A DNA stretch of 64,000 nt from Xanthobacter autotrophicus Py2. GTDB lineage: Bacteria > Pseudomonadota > Alphaproteobacteria > Rhizobiales > Xanthobacteraceae. Within the stretch, counting starts at the first letter, position 1. Each line of letters opens with the position of its first letter. The position numbers were made by a program, and so were the translations under genes. Below are positions 54,821-63,197 of the stretch, piece after piece. The notes below the pieces were generated by a model. That model saw only the letters and a list, made by a program, of their open reading frames with translations. It ran no database searches and was not told the DNA's origin. The DNA is taken from positions 930,001 through 994,000 of the forward strand of contig CP000781.1 of the NCBI GenBank assembly GCA_000017645.1, written 5' to 3'.

Positions 54821-55056
54821 CGCGCCTCGTCTCCCGACACTTTTCCCGTTGCAAATTGCGACAAACGGGAACTTGACTCCAAATCGGCGATCAGATTACC
54901 ATTGCTGCAACTGCGAAGACAGATTTCTTTCAGAAAAAAATTATCTTTTTCGTCGCTGGCGTGTCACTGGGGGCTGGCCGGGGCAGTGTAGAATGTGCGT
55001 CGCGACAGCTTTGCGATCGTACCATGCTACAGCCTCTGTAAGTTTCATGTAAATCC
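54821..55056. promoter_or_regulatory. AT-rich divergent promoter region of the acylation cluster
   Basis: This DNA is markedly AT-rich against its surroundings. It contains an inverted repeat TTCCCGTT (54843-54850) / AACGGGAA (54864-54871) that encloses GCAAATTGCG (54851-54860), the 10-mer also present upstream of the GH18 gene. It should hold promoters for both the D-aminoacylase (minus) and the acyl-carrier gene (plus). Confidence 0.5.
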
Positions 55057-55335
55057 ATGTCGTGGGGTGCGCAAGTCGTGACGCTCGAACATCCAGACGT
55101 TTATGAAAGACTTACGGACGTGTTCCGTGATGTATTTCAGGACGATGATATTGTCTTGTTTCCAGAAATGACGGCCGCCGATGTCGACGGCTGGGACAGT
55201 CTGGCAAATATCAGGCTCATCCTGGCTGTGGAGACGGCCTTTTCGATTCGCCTTTCAGCGGCTCAGGCGGCCTCTCTTGCGAAGCTTGGAGATCTGGTCA
55301 ATCTGATTGCCAGTAAGATACAGCAAAAAAAATAA
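55057..55335 (+). CDS. Acyl carrier protein (DltC-like position)
   Basis: 92 residues; ATG 55057 or GTG 55078 could start it. Four-helix carrier-protein pattern with the phosphopantetheine attachment site DGWDSLANIRLI (Ser48), then a typical ending helix. Base composition is AT-richer than its neighbours, as is its promoter region. It precedes the FkbH-like gene and is its likely partner: FkbH-type enzymes load a glyceryl unit from 1,3-bisphosphoglycerate onto a carrier protein. Later genes (MBOAT, SGNH) suggest that the load is passed to a membrane acyltransferase. Confidence 0.88.
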   Translation: MSWGAQVVTLEHPDVYERLTDVFRDVFQDDDIVLFPEMTAADVDGWDSLANIRLILAVETAFSIRLSAAQAASLAKLGDLVNLIASKIQQKK

Positions 55336-55398
55336 TGTCTTAAAAACAAGGCTGAGGAATCGTGTATTGGGAGGACAGACCAAGAAGGGCTGGGGATT

Positions 55399-57312
55399 AT
55401 GGCGGCGATCTACCGGGACCTCGCGTGGTTACCTCGCGTTCAGGACTTTCGAAAGGCCTGCAAGGCCATAGGGGATGAGGGAGACTCATCCGCTTTTCGC
55501 AAGCTTGCGGGTTACTTTCTTGATGGGACGCAGCTCAATCGACTGGCGTCGCTCCTGCGGGCGGCCAGGCTGAAGGGCGATGTGGACCAGCAGCTTGCAT
55601 CGCTCCGGCTCGGCGTGATCGGCGACGGCACGCTGGACCTGCTGTTGCCCGCCATCGAGGCAACGGGCCTCCGCCACGGCTTGTCCATCGAAACCATCGG
55701 CTGCAACTATGGCCAGACCATCAATGAGGCCATGTCGGCCGAGTCGCGGCTGAACCAGAGCGGTTGCGACGCCATTCTCTTGGCGATGGACCACCGCGGT
55801 CTGCCGCTCAGTGCGCCCATCGGCGATGCTGCGACTGCGAAGCAGGCGGTGGATGCCGCCTATGACCTGATCCAGGAGCTGTGCGCTGCGCTGCGCAAGC
55901 ATAATCCTACCGCCCACATCGTCGTCCAGACTATCGCGCCGCCGCCGGAGACCCTGTTCGGCCACCTCGACCGGCGCCTCGCCGGCACGCAGCAGAACAT
56001 GGTCGGCAGCCTGAACCGCAGGCTCATCGACGCGCCGCCCATCGAGGGCTGCGTGATGTTCGACGTGGACGCGCTGGCGCGCACGGTCGGCCTTGCGGCA
56101 TGGCATGCGCCGACCCAGTGGAACATGGCGAAGCTGCCCTTCTCCATGGATTACGCCCCGCTCTATGCCGACCATCTGGGCCGGCTGCTGGCGGCGCTGA
56201 AGGGCAAGAGCCGGCGGGTGCTGGTGCTCGATCTCGACAATACGGTGTGGGGCGGCGTCATCGGCGACGACGGGATCGCCGGCATCAAGATCGGCGAAGG
56301 CGACGGCACCGGCGAAGCCTTCCTGAGCGTGCAGAGGCTGGCCCTGTCCCTGCGCGATCGCGGCATCGTGCTGGCGGTCTCGTCCAAGAATACGGACGCC
56401 GTGGCGCGCGCCGCCTTCCGCGACCATCCCGACATGCTGCTGCGGGAAGACCATATCGCCGTGTTCCAGGCCAACTGGAACGACAAGGCCACCAATATCA
56501 AGGCCATCGCGGACGAATTGTCCCTCGGCCTCGACAGCTTCGTGTTCCTGGACGACAACCCGGCCGAGCGCGACCTGGTGCGGCAATACCTGCCGCAGGT
56601 CGCCGTGCCGGAGCTGCCCGAGGACCCCGCGCTCTACGCCCGCACCCTGAGCGCCGCCGGCTATTTCGAGGCCACCCTGTTCTCCGAGGAAGACCGCAAG
56701 CGCGCCGCCTTCTACGAGGGCAACGCCCGCCGGGCCTCCCTGGGCCAGGGCGTGGCCAGCATCGACGACTATGTGGCCGCCCTCGACATGGAGATCGACC
56801 TGCGGCCGTTCGATGCCATCGGCCGCTCGCGCATCTACCAGCTCATCAGCAAGAGCAACCAGTTCAACCTCACCAGCCGCCGCTACAGCGAGGCCGACGT
56901 GAAGGCCATGGAGGAAGACCCCTCCATCTTCACCCTGCAGGTGCGGCTGAAGGACCGGTTCGGCGACAATGGCATGATTTCCGTGGTCGCCTGCCGGACC
57001 GTGGAGGGCAACCGCTGGCTCATCGACACCTGGCTGATGAGCTGCCGCGTGCTCGGGCGCGGCGTGGAGAAGATTGTCCTGCGCCACCTGGTCGAGGCGG
57101 CGCGGCGGCAGGGCATCGCCGAACTGGTCGGCGAATACCGCCCCACGGAGCGCAACGTCCTGGTGCGCGACCACTATGCCCAGCTCGGCTTCACGGCCCT
57201 ATCCATGGGCGCGGATGGCAACAGCCTCTGGACGCTGGAGACCAGCGTCGAGGTGCAAACCCCTCCCGTTCGCTATGCGAACGCGGCCCCGGAACTGATC
57301 GCCGCCGAGTGA
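55399..57312 (+). CDS. FkbH-like HAD-IIIC domain protein
   Basis: 637 residues. N-terminal SGNH-like region (about 60-250, with LGVIGDGTLDLLLPA), then a HAD-IIIC domain with LVLDLDNTVWGGVIGDDG (nucleophile D278, D280), the VSSKN motif and FLDDNPAERD. The C-terminal GNAT-like part runs to LVGEYRPTERNVLVRDHYAQLGF. FkbH enzymes convert 1,3-bisphosphoglycerate into glyceroyl-carrier protein in polyketide pathways. No polyketide synthase is nearby, so a non-PKS use of the same chemistry is likely. It is flanked by a carrier protein and an MBOAT gene. Confidence 0.9.
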   Translation: MAAIYRDLAWLPRVQDFRKACKAIGDEGDSSAFRKLAGYFLDGTQLNRLASLLRAARLKGDVDQQLASLRLGVIGDGTLDLLLPAIEATGLRHGLSIETIGCNYGQTINEAMSAESRLNQSGCDAILLAMDHRGLPLSAPIGDAATAKQAVDAAYDLIQELCAALRKHNPTAHIVVQTIAPPPETLFGHLDRRLAGTQQNMVGSLNRRLIDAPPIEGCVMFDVDALARTVGLAAWHAPTQWNMAKLPFSMDYAPLYADHLGRLLAALKGKSRRVLVLDLDNTVWGGVIGDDGIAGIKIGEGDGTGEAFLSVQRLALSLRDRGIVLAVSSKNTDAVARAAFRDHPDMLLREDHIAVFQANWNDKATNIKAIADELSLGLDSFVFLDDNPAERDLVRQYLPQVAVPELPEDPALYARTLSAAGYFEATLFSEEDRKRAAFYEGNARRASLGQGVASIDDYVAALDMEIDLRPFDAIGRSRIYQLISKSNQFNLTSRRYSEADVKAMEEDPSIFTLQVRLKDRFGDNGMISVVACRTVEGNRWLIDTWLMSCRVLGRGVEKIVLRHLVEAARRQGIAELVGEYRPTERNVLVRDHYAQLGFTALSMGADGNSLWTLETSVEVQTPPVRYANAAPELIAAE

Positions 57313-57315
57313 GAC

Positions 57316-58752
57316 ATGAGCGTCCCTTCCTTTGAGTTCTTCCTGTTCGCGCTGGTCGCGGCCGGGATCTACAATCTCGTCCCCATGGGCGTGGCGCGGC
57401 GGCTGGTGCTGCTGGTGGCGAACTTCGCCTTCCTGGCGACCTTTGCCACCACCGGCTACGATCTCATTCCCTATGCCGCGTTCCTCGCCATCGGCTACCT
57501 GTTCATCCGCGGTTGCGCGCCGATCCAGACCTCGTGGGCCTTCTGGTTCACGGTGGGCGCGACCATTCTGCTGTTCTGCTGGCTAAAGAAATATACTTTC
57601 CTGCCGGAGGCGAGTTTCCTGCACGTGGTCTATGTGCAGGTGGGCCTGTCCTATGTCTTCTTCCGGGTCCTGCACCTGGTGGTGGATGCCCATAGCGATG
57701 AACGGCTGCAGAAATTGTCACTCATCTCCTATCTCAATTTCACGCTGAACTTCACTGCCCTCGTGTCCGGCCCGATCCAGCGCTACGAGGATTACATCGA
57801 CTCCACCGAGACCCGTCCGCGTCCCCTCGACATGGGGGTTCTCGGCGAGGTGCTGGAGCGGTTGGTGGTCGGCTGCTTCAAGGTGTGGGCGGCGGCGGCC
57901 ATCGTCGCCGAGCTGCAGCACGCGCTCGAATTCCAGGTGGTGGAGGCGACCGGCCTGTTCACGCGCATCCTCTGTGCGGCGGGGCTTGCGGCGCTGTTCC
58001 CCATCTTCCTGTTCTACAATTTCTCCGGCTACACCGACGTGGTCATCGCCATCGCCCGGCTGTTCCGCATCGAACTGCCGGAGAATTTCAACAAGCCGTT
58101 CACCGCCGCCAGCTTCATCGACTACTGGAACCGCTGGCACATGTCGCTGTCGAACTGGCTGAAGACCTATGTCTACACGCCGCTGTTCGCCTCCATCATG
58201 CGCAATGTGAAGAACCCCAGGCTCCTGGCCTATGCCAGCGCGGTATCGCTGTTCGTCACCTTCTTCCTGATCGGCGCCTGGCACGGCCGCACGTCGGAAT
58301 TCTTCTTCTTCGGCTTCCTGAACGGCCTCGGGGTGGCGGTGAACCAGATCTACCGCACGATCCTGCAGGACAAGATGGGCCGCAAGCCCTATGCGGCGCT
58401 TAGCGCCCGCCCGCTCTACCGGTTCTTCGGCCGCGGCCTCACCTTCACCTGGGTGGCTTTCACCCTCCTGTGGTTCTGGTCGGACTGGGCGCAGCTGGCG
58501 GAGATCGCGCGCGGCATCGGCTTCGGCGGCGTGGTGGCGGCGGCGCTCATCCTCATCCTTGCCTCCTGCGTCGCGCTGCAGGCCCTGGTGACGGTGGATG
58601 CGCTGCTGCGCGGCCCCAAGCTCGACGGCCGGCCGCTGGTGCTGAGCCGCTATGCCCGCACGGTCTTCGTCACCGTGCTGGTGATGGGCGTGGTCACGGT
58701 GCAGAGCGTCATGACCTCGCCGGCGCCTGACATCGTCTACAAGGATTTCTAG
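57316..58752 (+). CDS. MBOAT-family O-acyltransferase (DltB-like)
   Basis: 478 residues, about 11 membrane helices. Family signatures: LNFTALVSGPIQRYEDYI, PENFNKPFTAASFIDYWNRW with H275 in WNRWHMSLSNWLKTYVY, and FFLIGAWHGRTSEFFFFG with the catalytic H323. This is the DltB/AlgI pattern of polytopic acyltransferases that move acyl groups across the inner membrane. It starts four bases after the FkbH-like stop. The acyl donor is probably the carrier protein encoded two genes upstream; the acceptor is unknown. Confidence 0.93.
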   Translation: MSVPSFEFFLFALVAAGIYNLVPMGVARRLVLLVANFAFLATFATTGYDLIPYAAFLAIGYLFIRGCAPIQTSWAFWFTVGATILLFCWLKKYTFLPEASFLHVVYVQVGLSYVFFRVLHLVVDAHSDERLQKLSLISYLNFTLNFTALVSGPIQRYEDYIDSTETRPRPLDMGVLGEVLERLVVGCFKVWAAAAIVAELQHALEFQVVEATGLFTRILCAAGLAALFPIFLFYNFSGYTDVVIAIARLFRIELPENFNKPFTAASFIDYWNRWHMSLSNWLKTYVYTPLFASIMRNVKNPRLLAYASAVSLFVTFFLIGAWHGRTSEFFFFGFLNGLGVAVNQIYRTILQDKMGRKPYAALSARPLYRFFGRGLTFTWVAFTLLWFWSDWAQLAEIARGIGFGGVVAAALILILASCVALQALVTVDALLRGPKLDGRPLVLSRYARTVFVTVLVMGVVTVQSVMTSPAPDIVYKDF

Positions 58753-58806
58753 CACGCGCCGGAACAGGCGGCCGCCTTCCCAGAATTTCGAGCCGGAGCA
58801 CACGAC

Positions 58807-59925
58807 TTGGAGCGTCGCGACTACTTCATCCTGCCCCTCATCGTGATCGCCACCGTGCTGGTGGTCGCCGTGCCGGTGGAAGCGGCGCTGCGCATCTTCT
58901 TCCCCTATTCGGAAGCCGACCGCTGCGTGGTCTATGGCGACCCGCGTCCCAGCGCCTTCCACGCGACGCCCAATTGCTCGTCCCGCATCAAGGTGCCGGA
59001 AGGCCCTTGGGTGGACATGAAATACAACGCATGCGGCTACCGCAGCACCGACCCGTGCACGCCGAAAAAGCCCGAGAGCCTGCGCCTCGCCGTCATCGGC
59101 AGTTCGCTGGCGGCGGGCTATCTCGTGCCCTACGACGAATCCGTGTCGGCCCGGGCGCGGGAAAGCCTCACCACCCTCTGCCGCCTGCCGGTGGATGTGC
59201 AGAACCTGGGCGCCGAGGGCAACATGGGCGTGCGCCTCACCGCCAGCGCGGAAGCCGCCGCCGCGCTCACGCCCGATGCCATCGTGCTGGTGGTCTCGCC
59301 CACCGACCTCGTGCTCGACAATGCGATGGACCAGGCGGCGCCGGCGCCCGGTGCCGTCGCCAAGCACCAGGCCGGCTGGATCCAGGAATTCAAGGCGCAG
59401 CTGTCCCGCTCGCGGCTGCTGTATATGGAATCCTACCTGCTGCTGCGGAACGACGACAATTACGTGCCCATCTACCGCCGGTCCGGCCACAAGGCCGATT
59501 TCATGCGGCTGCCGCTGTCGGAGGACTGGCAGGCGCGGCTTGCCCATCTCGACCGCGACATCTCGCGGGTGAGGGCTGCCATCGGCCCCGATATTCCGCT
59601 CATCATCCTGTTCGCGCCGGAGCGCGCGCAGGCCGCCATGCTGGCCGTGCCCCACCTCGCCAAGGGCATGGCGCCGGCCTACCTGCAGAGTGAAATCGCC
59701 CGCCGTGCGCAGGCCCATGGTGCGTATTTCGCCGACATGTCGCCGCTGATCCCGCCCGGCACCCCCTCGAGCGACATCTACTACGCCATGAACGGCCACC
59801 TGAACGGCGAGGGCCACGCCCTGCTGTCCGAAGCCCTCGTGGGCGGCCTGTTCAATGCGCACATTCCCGCCTTCACGTCCGCCTGCACTGCCCCTTCTGC
59901 TACCGCCGAGCTCAATCCCGGCTGA
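58807..59925 (+). CDS. Membrane-anchored SGNH/DltD-like protein
   Basis: 372 residues from TTG 58807, with GGAG eight bases upstream. One N-terminal membrane helix (about 8-28), then a periplasmic SGNH-like domain: nucleophile block IGSSLAAGY (Ser100), Gly block NLGAEGNMGV (Gly135), third block SPTDLVLDN, and NGHLNGEGHALL (His331). The expected block-I Asp, block-III Asn and block-V Asp read Ser99, Thr166 and Asn329. Position after an MBOAT gene matches DltD or the AlgJ/AlgX class. It probably hands the acyl group to, or trims it from, a surface glycan. Confidence 0.85.
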   Translation: MERRDYFILPLIVIATVLVVAVPVEAALRIFFPYSEADRCVVYGDPRPSAFHATPNCSSRIKVPEGPWVDMKYNACGYRSTDPCTPKKPESLRLAVIGSSLAAGYLVPYDESVSARARESLTTLCRLPVDVQNLGAEGNMGVRLTASAEAAAALTPDAIVLVVSPTDLVLDNAMDQAAPAPGAVAKHQAGWIQEFKAQLSRSRLLYMESYLLLRNDDNYVPIYRRSGHKADFMRLPLSEDWQARLAHLDRDISRVRAAIGPDIPLIILFAPERAQAAMLAVPHLAKGMAPAYLQSEIARRAQAHGAYFADMSPLIPPGTPSSDIYYAMNGHLNGEGHALLSEALVGGLFNAHIPAFTSACTAPSATAELNPG

Positions 59926-60084
59926 GCGCCGGGGCGCTGGGAGGAGCGTCGGCAGCCGCCGTGGCGGCCGCGGGGCGCCGCAATCTGCTCGGACAGCGGG
60001 TTGCGTTTCCTTAAGCTAGAGTGCGATTCGCCGGGCAGGCGGATCCGATGGCCCGGAAAACGCGCTCCAGCGGCAGGAACAGGA

Positions 60085-61464
60085 ATGGGCACGCCTTCTC
60101 CCAGCGGCTCGGATCTCGATGAAGCCAAGGCCTTCCTTGCGCGCCATCCGGATCTGCAAGCCATCGACATCATCCTGACCGATTACCACGGCATCGGCCG
60201 CGGCAAGACCATCCGGCGCCATGAGCTGGAGGCGCTCTACAGCACCGGCCGGGGCATGCCCGCCTCCTTGTTCGGGCAGGATGTGGCCGGCGACGACGTG
60301 GAGGAGAGCGGCCTCATCCTCACCGACGGCGGCGGCGATCAGGTCTGCTGGCCGATCCCCGGCACCCTCGGGCTCCTGCCCGCCACCGGGCGGGGCCAAG
60401 TGCTGGTGAGCATGTACCACGGCGACGGCACGCCGCTTGGCGTCGAGCCGCGCCACGCGCTGGGCCGGCAGGTGGCCCGGGCCCGCGCCGCCGGTTTCGA
60501 GCCCATGGGGGCGCTGGAGCTGGAATTCTATCTGGTGGACCGGGAGCGCGATGCGAGCGGGCGGTACCAGCCGGCGCGCTATGCCCTCACCGGGCGGCGC
60601 TCGCTTGCCACCAACACCATGTCGGTGGACGAGCTGGACGAGATGTCTCCCCTGTTCGACGCCATCTACGCGGGCGCGGCGGAGCTGGGTGTGCCGCTGG
60701 AGTCACTCATCTCCGAGTACGCGCCGGGGCAGTATGAGCTGACCATCCGCTATCGCGACCTGGCGCGGGCAACCGACGATGTGATCATCGCCAAGCGGCT
60801 GATCCGCGCCACCGCGCGCCGCTTCGGCATGGAAGCCTGCTTCATGGCCAAGCCGTTCGGCGATCGCTCCGGCTCGGGCATGCACCTGCATCTGTCGCTG
60901 GCCGGGGCGGGCGGCGCCAATTTGTTCGCGGACCTGCCCTCGGGCGAGCTGAGCCCCCTCATGCTCCACGCCATCGGCGGCATCCGCGCGACCATCGCCG
61001 ACACCATGCTGGTGCTGGCGCCGTTCCTCAATTCCTGGCGGCGCTTTGCCTCTGTGGTCTATTCCCCGGTCTCGGACACCTGGGGCGTGGAGAACCGGAC
61101 GGTGGCAGTCCGCGTGCCTTCGGGCAGCGCCAAGGGCCGCCATTTCGAGCACCGGGTGGCGGGGGTGGATGCCAACCCCTATCTGGTGGCGGCGGTGACG
61201 CTGGCCGGCGCGCTCGACGGCATCGCGCAGCGCCGCGATCCCGGCCCGCCGGCGGAGGGCAATTCCTATGCGGGCGCGCGGGCGGTCCATCTGCCGCGCA
61301 GCTGGCTGGACGCCATCGACTGCTTCGCGCAATCGGACTTCGCAAAGCAGGCGCTGGGGGCGGAGCTACACCACAGCTTCGCCGCCATCAAGCGCGCGGA
61401 ATGGCTGCGCCTCGCGCTGGAAGTGTCCGATGCCGAGTGGGCGCTTTACGGCTTCACGGTCTGA
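60085..61464 (+). CDS. Glutamine synthetase-family ligase (PuuA-like)
   Basis: 459 residues from ATG 60085, with AGGAACAGGA upstream. Glutamine-synthetase catalytic fold: an N-terminal beta-grasp part (IIDILTDYHGIGRGKT-like), then MGALELEFYLVD, SEYAPGQYELTIRY, MEACFMAKPFGDRSGSGMHLH and NRTVAVRVPSG. The adenylylation loop of GlnA I is not evident, so it is a gamma-glutamyl-amine ligase or similar rather than the housekeeping enzyme. It converges with a class I amidotransferase gene (19-bp overlap), the same kind of pairing as PuuA/PuuD of putrescine breakdown. Confidence 0.87.
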   Translation: MGTPSPSGSDLDEAKAFLARHPDLQAIDIILTDYHGIGRGKTIRRHELEALYSTGRGMPASLFGQDVAGDDVEESGLILTDGGGDQVCWPIPGTLGLLPATGRGQVLVSMYHGDGTPLGVEPRHALGRQVARARAAGFEPMGALELEFYLVDRERDASGRYQPARYALTGRRSLATNTMSVDELDEMSPLFDAIYAGAAELGVPLESLISEYAPGQYELTIRYRDLARATDDVIIAKRLIRATARRFGMEACFMAKPFGDRSGSGMHLHLSLAGAGGANLFADLPSGELSPLMLHAIGGIRATIADTMLVLAPFLNSWRRFASVVYSPVSDTWGVENRTVAVRVPSGSAKGRHFEHRVAGVDANPYLVAAVTLAGALDGIAQRRDPGPPAEGNSYAGARAVHLPRSWLDAIDCFAQSDFAKQALGAELHHSFAAIKRAEWLRLALEVSDAEWALYGFTV

Positions 61465-62177
61465 GCTTCGGCTTCGGCCTCAGGCACAGTCTTGCCCACC
61501 TGCCCGCGCCGCAGGAAGGCTTCGATCATGTCGGCGATGGCAGGCGTGGAGGTTTCGCCCTCAAGGCTTTGGGCGGCCTTGGCGGCAAGTTCCTCCGGCA
61601 GCGCCTTGCCGCGCGCCTTCAGCAGGTCGGCGCCGAAGGCCGGGGTGAATTCCGGATGGGGCTGGAACGACAGCGCCCTGTCGCCATAGGCCAGCGCCGC
61701 GAACCGGCAGAAGGGCGAGGTGGCGATGACCTCGGCGTCGGCCGGCTTCTCCACCACCTGGTCCTGGTGCCACGCCACGAGGCGGGCGTCGTCCAGCAGG
61801 CCTTCCACCGCATAGCGCTCCACGCCCACGGACCAGCCGCCGGCGAATTTCTCCACCTTGCCGCCCAGGGCCTGCGCCAAGATCTGGTGGCCGAAGCAGA
61901 TGCCGACCAGAGGTACGCCGGCCGCATAGGCGCGGCGCAGGAAGTCTTCCAGAGGCGCGATCCACGGATGGGGCTCGTAGACGCCGAACCGCGAGCCGGT
62001 GATCAGCCAGCCCTCGGCATCGTTCACGCTGTCAGGGAAGACGCCGTCGAGCACCGGATAGGTGACGAACTCGAACCCCCGCCCGGCCAGCAGGCGCCGG
62101 AACATGGCGTCGTAGTCGCCGTGCTGCTCGTGCAGATCCTCCGGCGCGCGCCCGGTTTGCAGGATGCCGATCTTCAT
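61446..62177 (-). CDS. Class I glutamine amidotransferase-like hydrolase
   Basis: 243 residues from ATG 62177, with AAGGA eight bases upstream. Nucleophile motif GICFGHQ (Cys94) and catalytic His174/Glu176 in SFQPHPEF, as in class I amidotransferases. It resembles gamma-glutamyl amide hydrolases and GMP-synthase-like domains of unknown substrate. It is antiparallel to and overlaps the glutamine-synthetase-family gene, so the two may act on the same gamma-glutamyl intermediates; this is inference. Confidence 0.85.
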   Translation of the reverse strand: MKIGILQTGRAPEDLHEQHGDYDAMFRRLLAGRGFEFVTYPVLDGVFPDSVNDAEGWLITGSRFGVYEPHPWIAPLEDFLRRAYAAGVPLVGICFGHQILAQALGGKVEKFAGGWSVGVERYAVEGLLDDARLVAWHQDQVVEKPADAEVIATSPFCRFAALAYGDRALSFQPHPEFTPAFGADLLKARGKALPEELAAKAAQSLEGETSTPAIADMIEAFLRRGQVGKTVPEAEAEAQTVKP

Positions 62178-62253
62178 GCCGCGGTCCTTAAGCTTGCCCA
62201 TTGCCTATTTAGAGACCGGTTTGAAATTTAAAATGGGCATAAGCGCGATCACC

Positions 62254-62369
62254 CCATCATGCCCGGGCTTGTCCCGGGCATCCACGCCGATCCGCTTGCG
62301 CCAGCGCGCGAAAGCCGCTCCCGGCGCAGCCCGCGTGGATGGCCGGGACAAGCCCGGCCATGACGGCGG
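62254..62369. repeat. REP/BIME-like palindromic element, copy 4
   Basis: About 116 bp. Left half CATCATGCCCGGGCTTGTCC with GGGCATCCACGCC; right half GCGTGGATGGCCGGG and AAGCCCGGCCATGACGGCGG. Together with copies 1-3 it is one repeat family. It lies between the amidotransferase and livF genes. Confidence 0.88.
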
Positions 62370-62495
62370 CAAATTGCGGACGAGGCCGCGAGCACCCATC
62401 CGAGCGAATTTCCAAACGGCTTCTCAGATCGGCATCGGCGCGGGCAAAGAAAATGCGACAAAAGAAATTCGCCGCGCAACCCGGCCCGGTGCTGG

Positions 62496-63197
62496 TCACA
62501 GGCCGAGATAGGCGGTGCGTACCTTGGGATCGTTGAGCAGGGCGGCGCCGGAGCCTTCCATCACCACCCGGCCGGTCTCCAGCACATAACCGCGGTCGGC
62601 GATGGCCAGCGCCGCCGAGGCGTTCTGCTCCACCAGCAGCACGGTGATGCCTTCCGCCTGCAGCGCGCGCACGGCGGCGAGGATCTGGTCCACCAGCAGC
62701 GGGGCAAGACCAAGCGAGGGCTCGTCCAGCAGCAGCAGCTTGGGGGCGGCCATCAGCGCGCGGCCGATGGCCAGCATCTGCTGCTGGCCGCCGGACAGGC
62801 TCATGGCCGCGATCCGGCGTTTTTCCGCCAGCACCGGGAACAGGGCGAAGACATGATCGAGCCGCGCCCGCATGCCCGCATCCTGCCGGCGATAGGCGCC
62901 GAGCCGCAGATTGTCCTCCACGCTCAGCGGGCCGAACACCTGCCGGCCCTCCGGCGACTGGGAGATGCCGCGCACCACCCGCTGGTGGGGCTCCAGCCGC
63001 TCGATGGCTTCGCCCTCGAACACGATGCGGCCCGAGCGCGCCGGCTGCACACCGGAGAGGGTGCGCAGCAGGGTGGTCTTGCCGGCGCCGTTGGAGCCCA
63101 CCAGCGCGACGATCTCCCCGGCCTTCACCTCAAGCCACACCTCGTGCAGCACGTTGATGCGGCCATAGGCGGAGGTGATGGCTTCAACCGTGAGCAC
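62496..63197 (-). CDS. livF: Branched-chain amino acid ABC importer ATPase LivF
   Basis: 233 residues. Nucleotide-binding domain with Walker A GSNGAGKTT, SPEGRQVFGPLSVEDNLRLG, signature LSGGQQQM, Walker B LLLLDEPSLGLAP and LVEQNA. This is the LivF pattern (HAAT family). It overlaps the livG stop by 14 bases and is last in the liv operon here. The binding protein and livH lie outside the window. Substrates may be branched-chain or other hydrophobic amino acids or amides. Confidence 0.93.
   Translation of the reverse strand: MLTVEAITSAYGRINVLHEVWLEVKAGEIVALVGSNGAGKTTLLRTLSGVQPARSGRIVFEGEAIERLEPHQRVVRGISQSPEGRQVFGPLSVEDNLRLGAYRRQDAGMRARLDHVFALFPVLAEKRRIAAMSLSGGQQQMLAIGRALMAAPKLLLLDEPSLGLAPLLVDQILAAVRALQAEGITVLLVEQNASAALAIADRGYVLETGRVVMEGSGAALLNDPKVRTAYLGL

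Noticed and set aside
55486..57174. 562-codon minus-strand frame opposite the FkbH-like gene
   Set aside because: It is a shadow frame; the plus strand encodes a recognisable HAD protein with full motifs.
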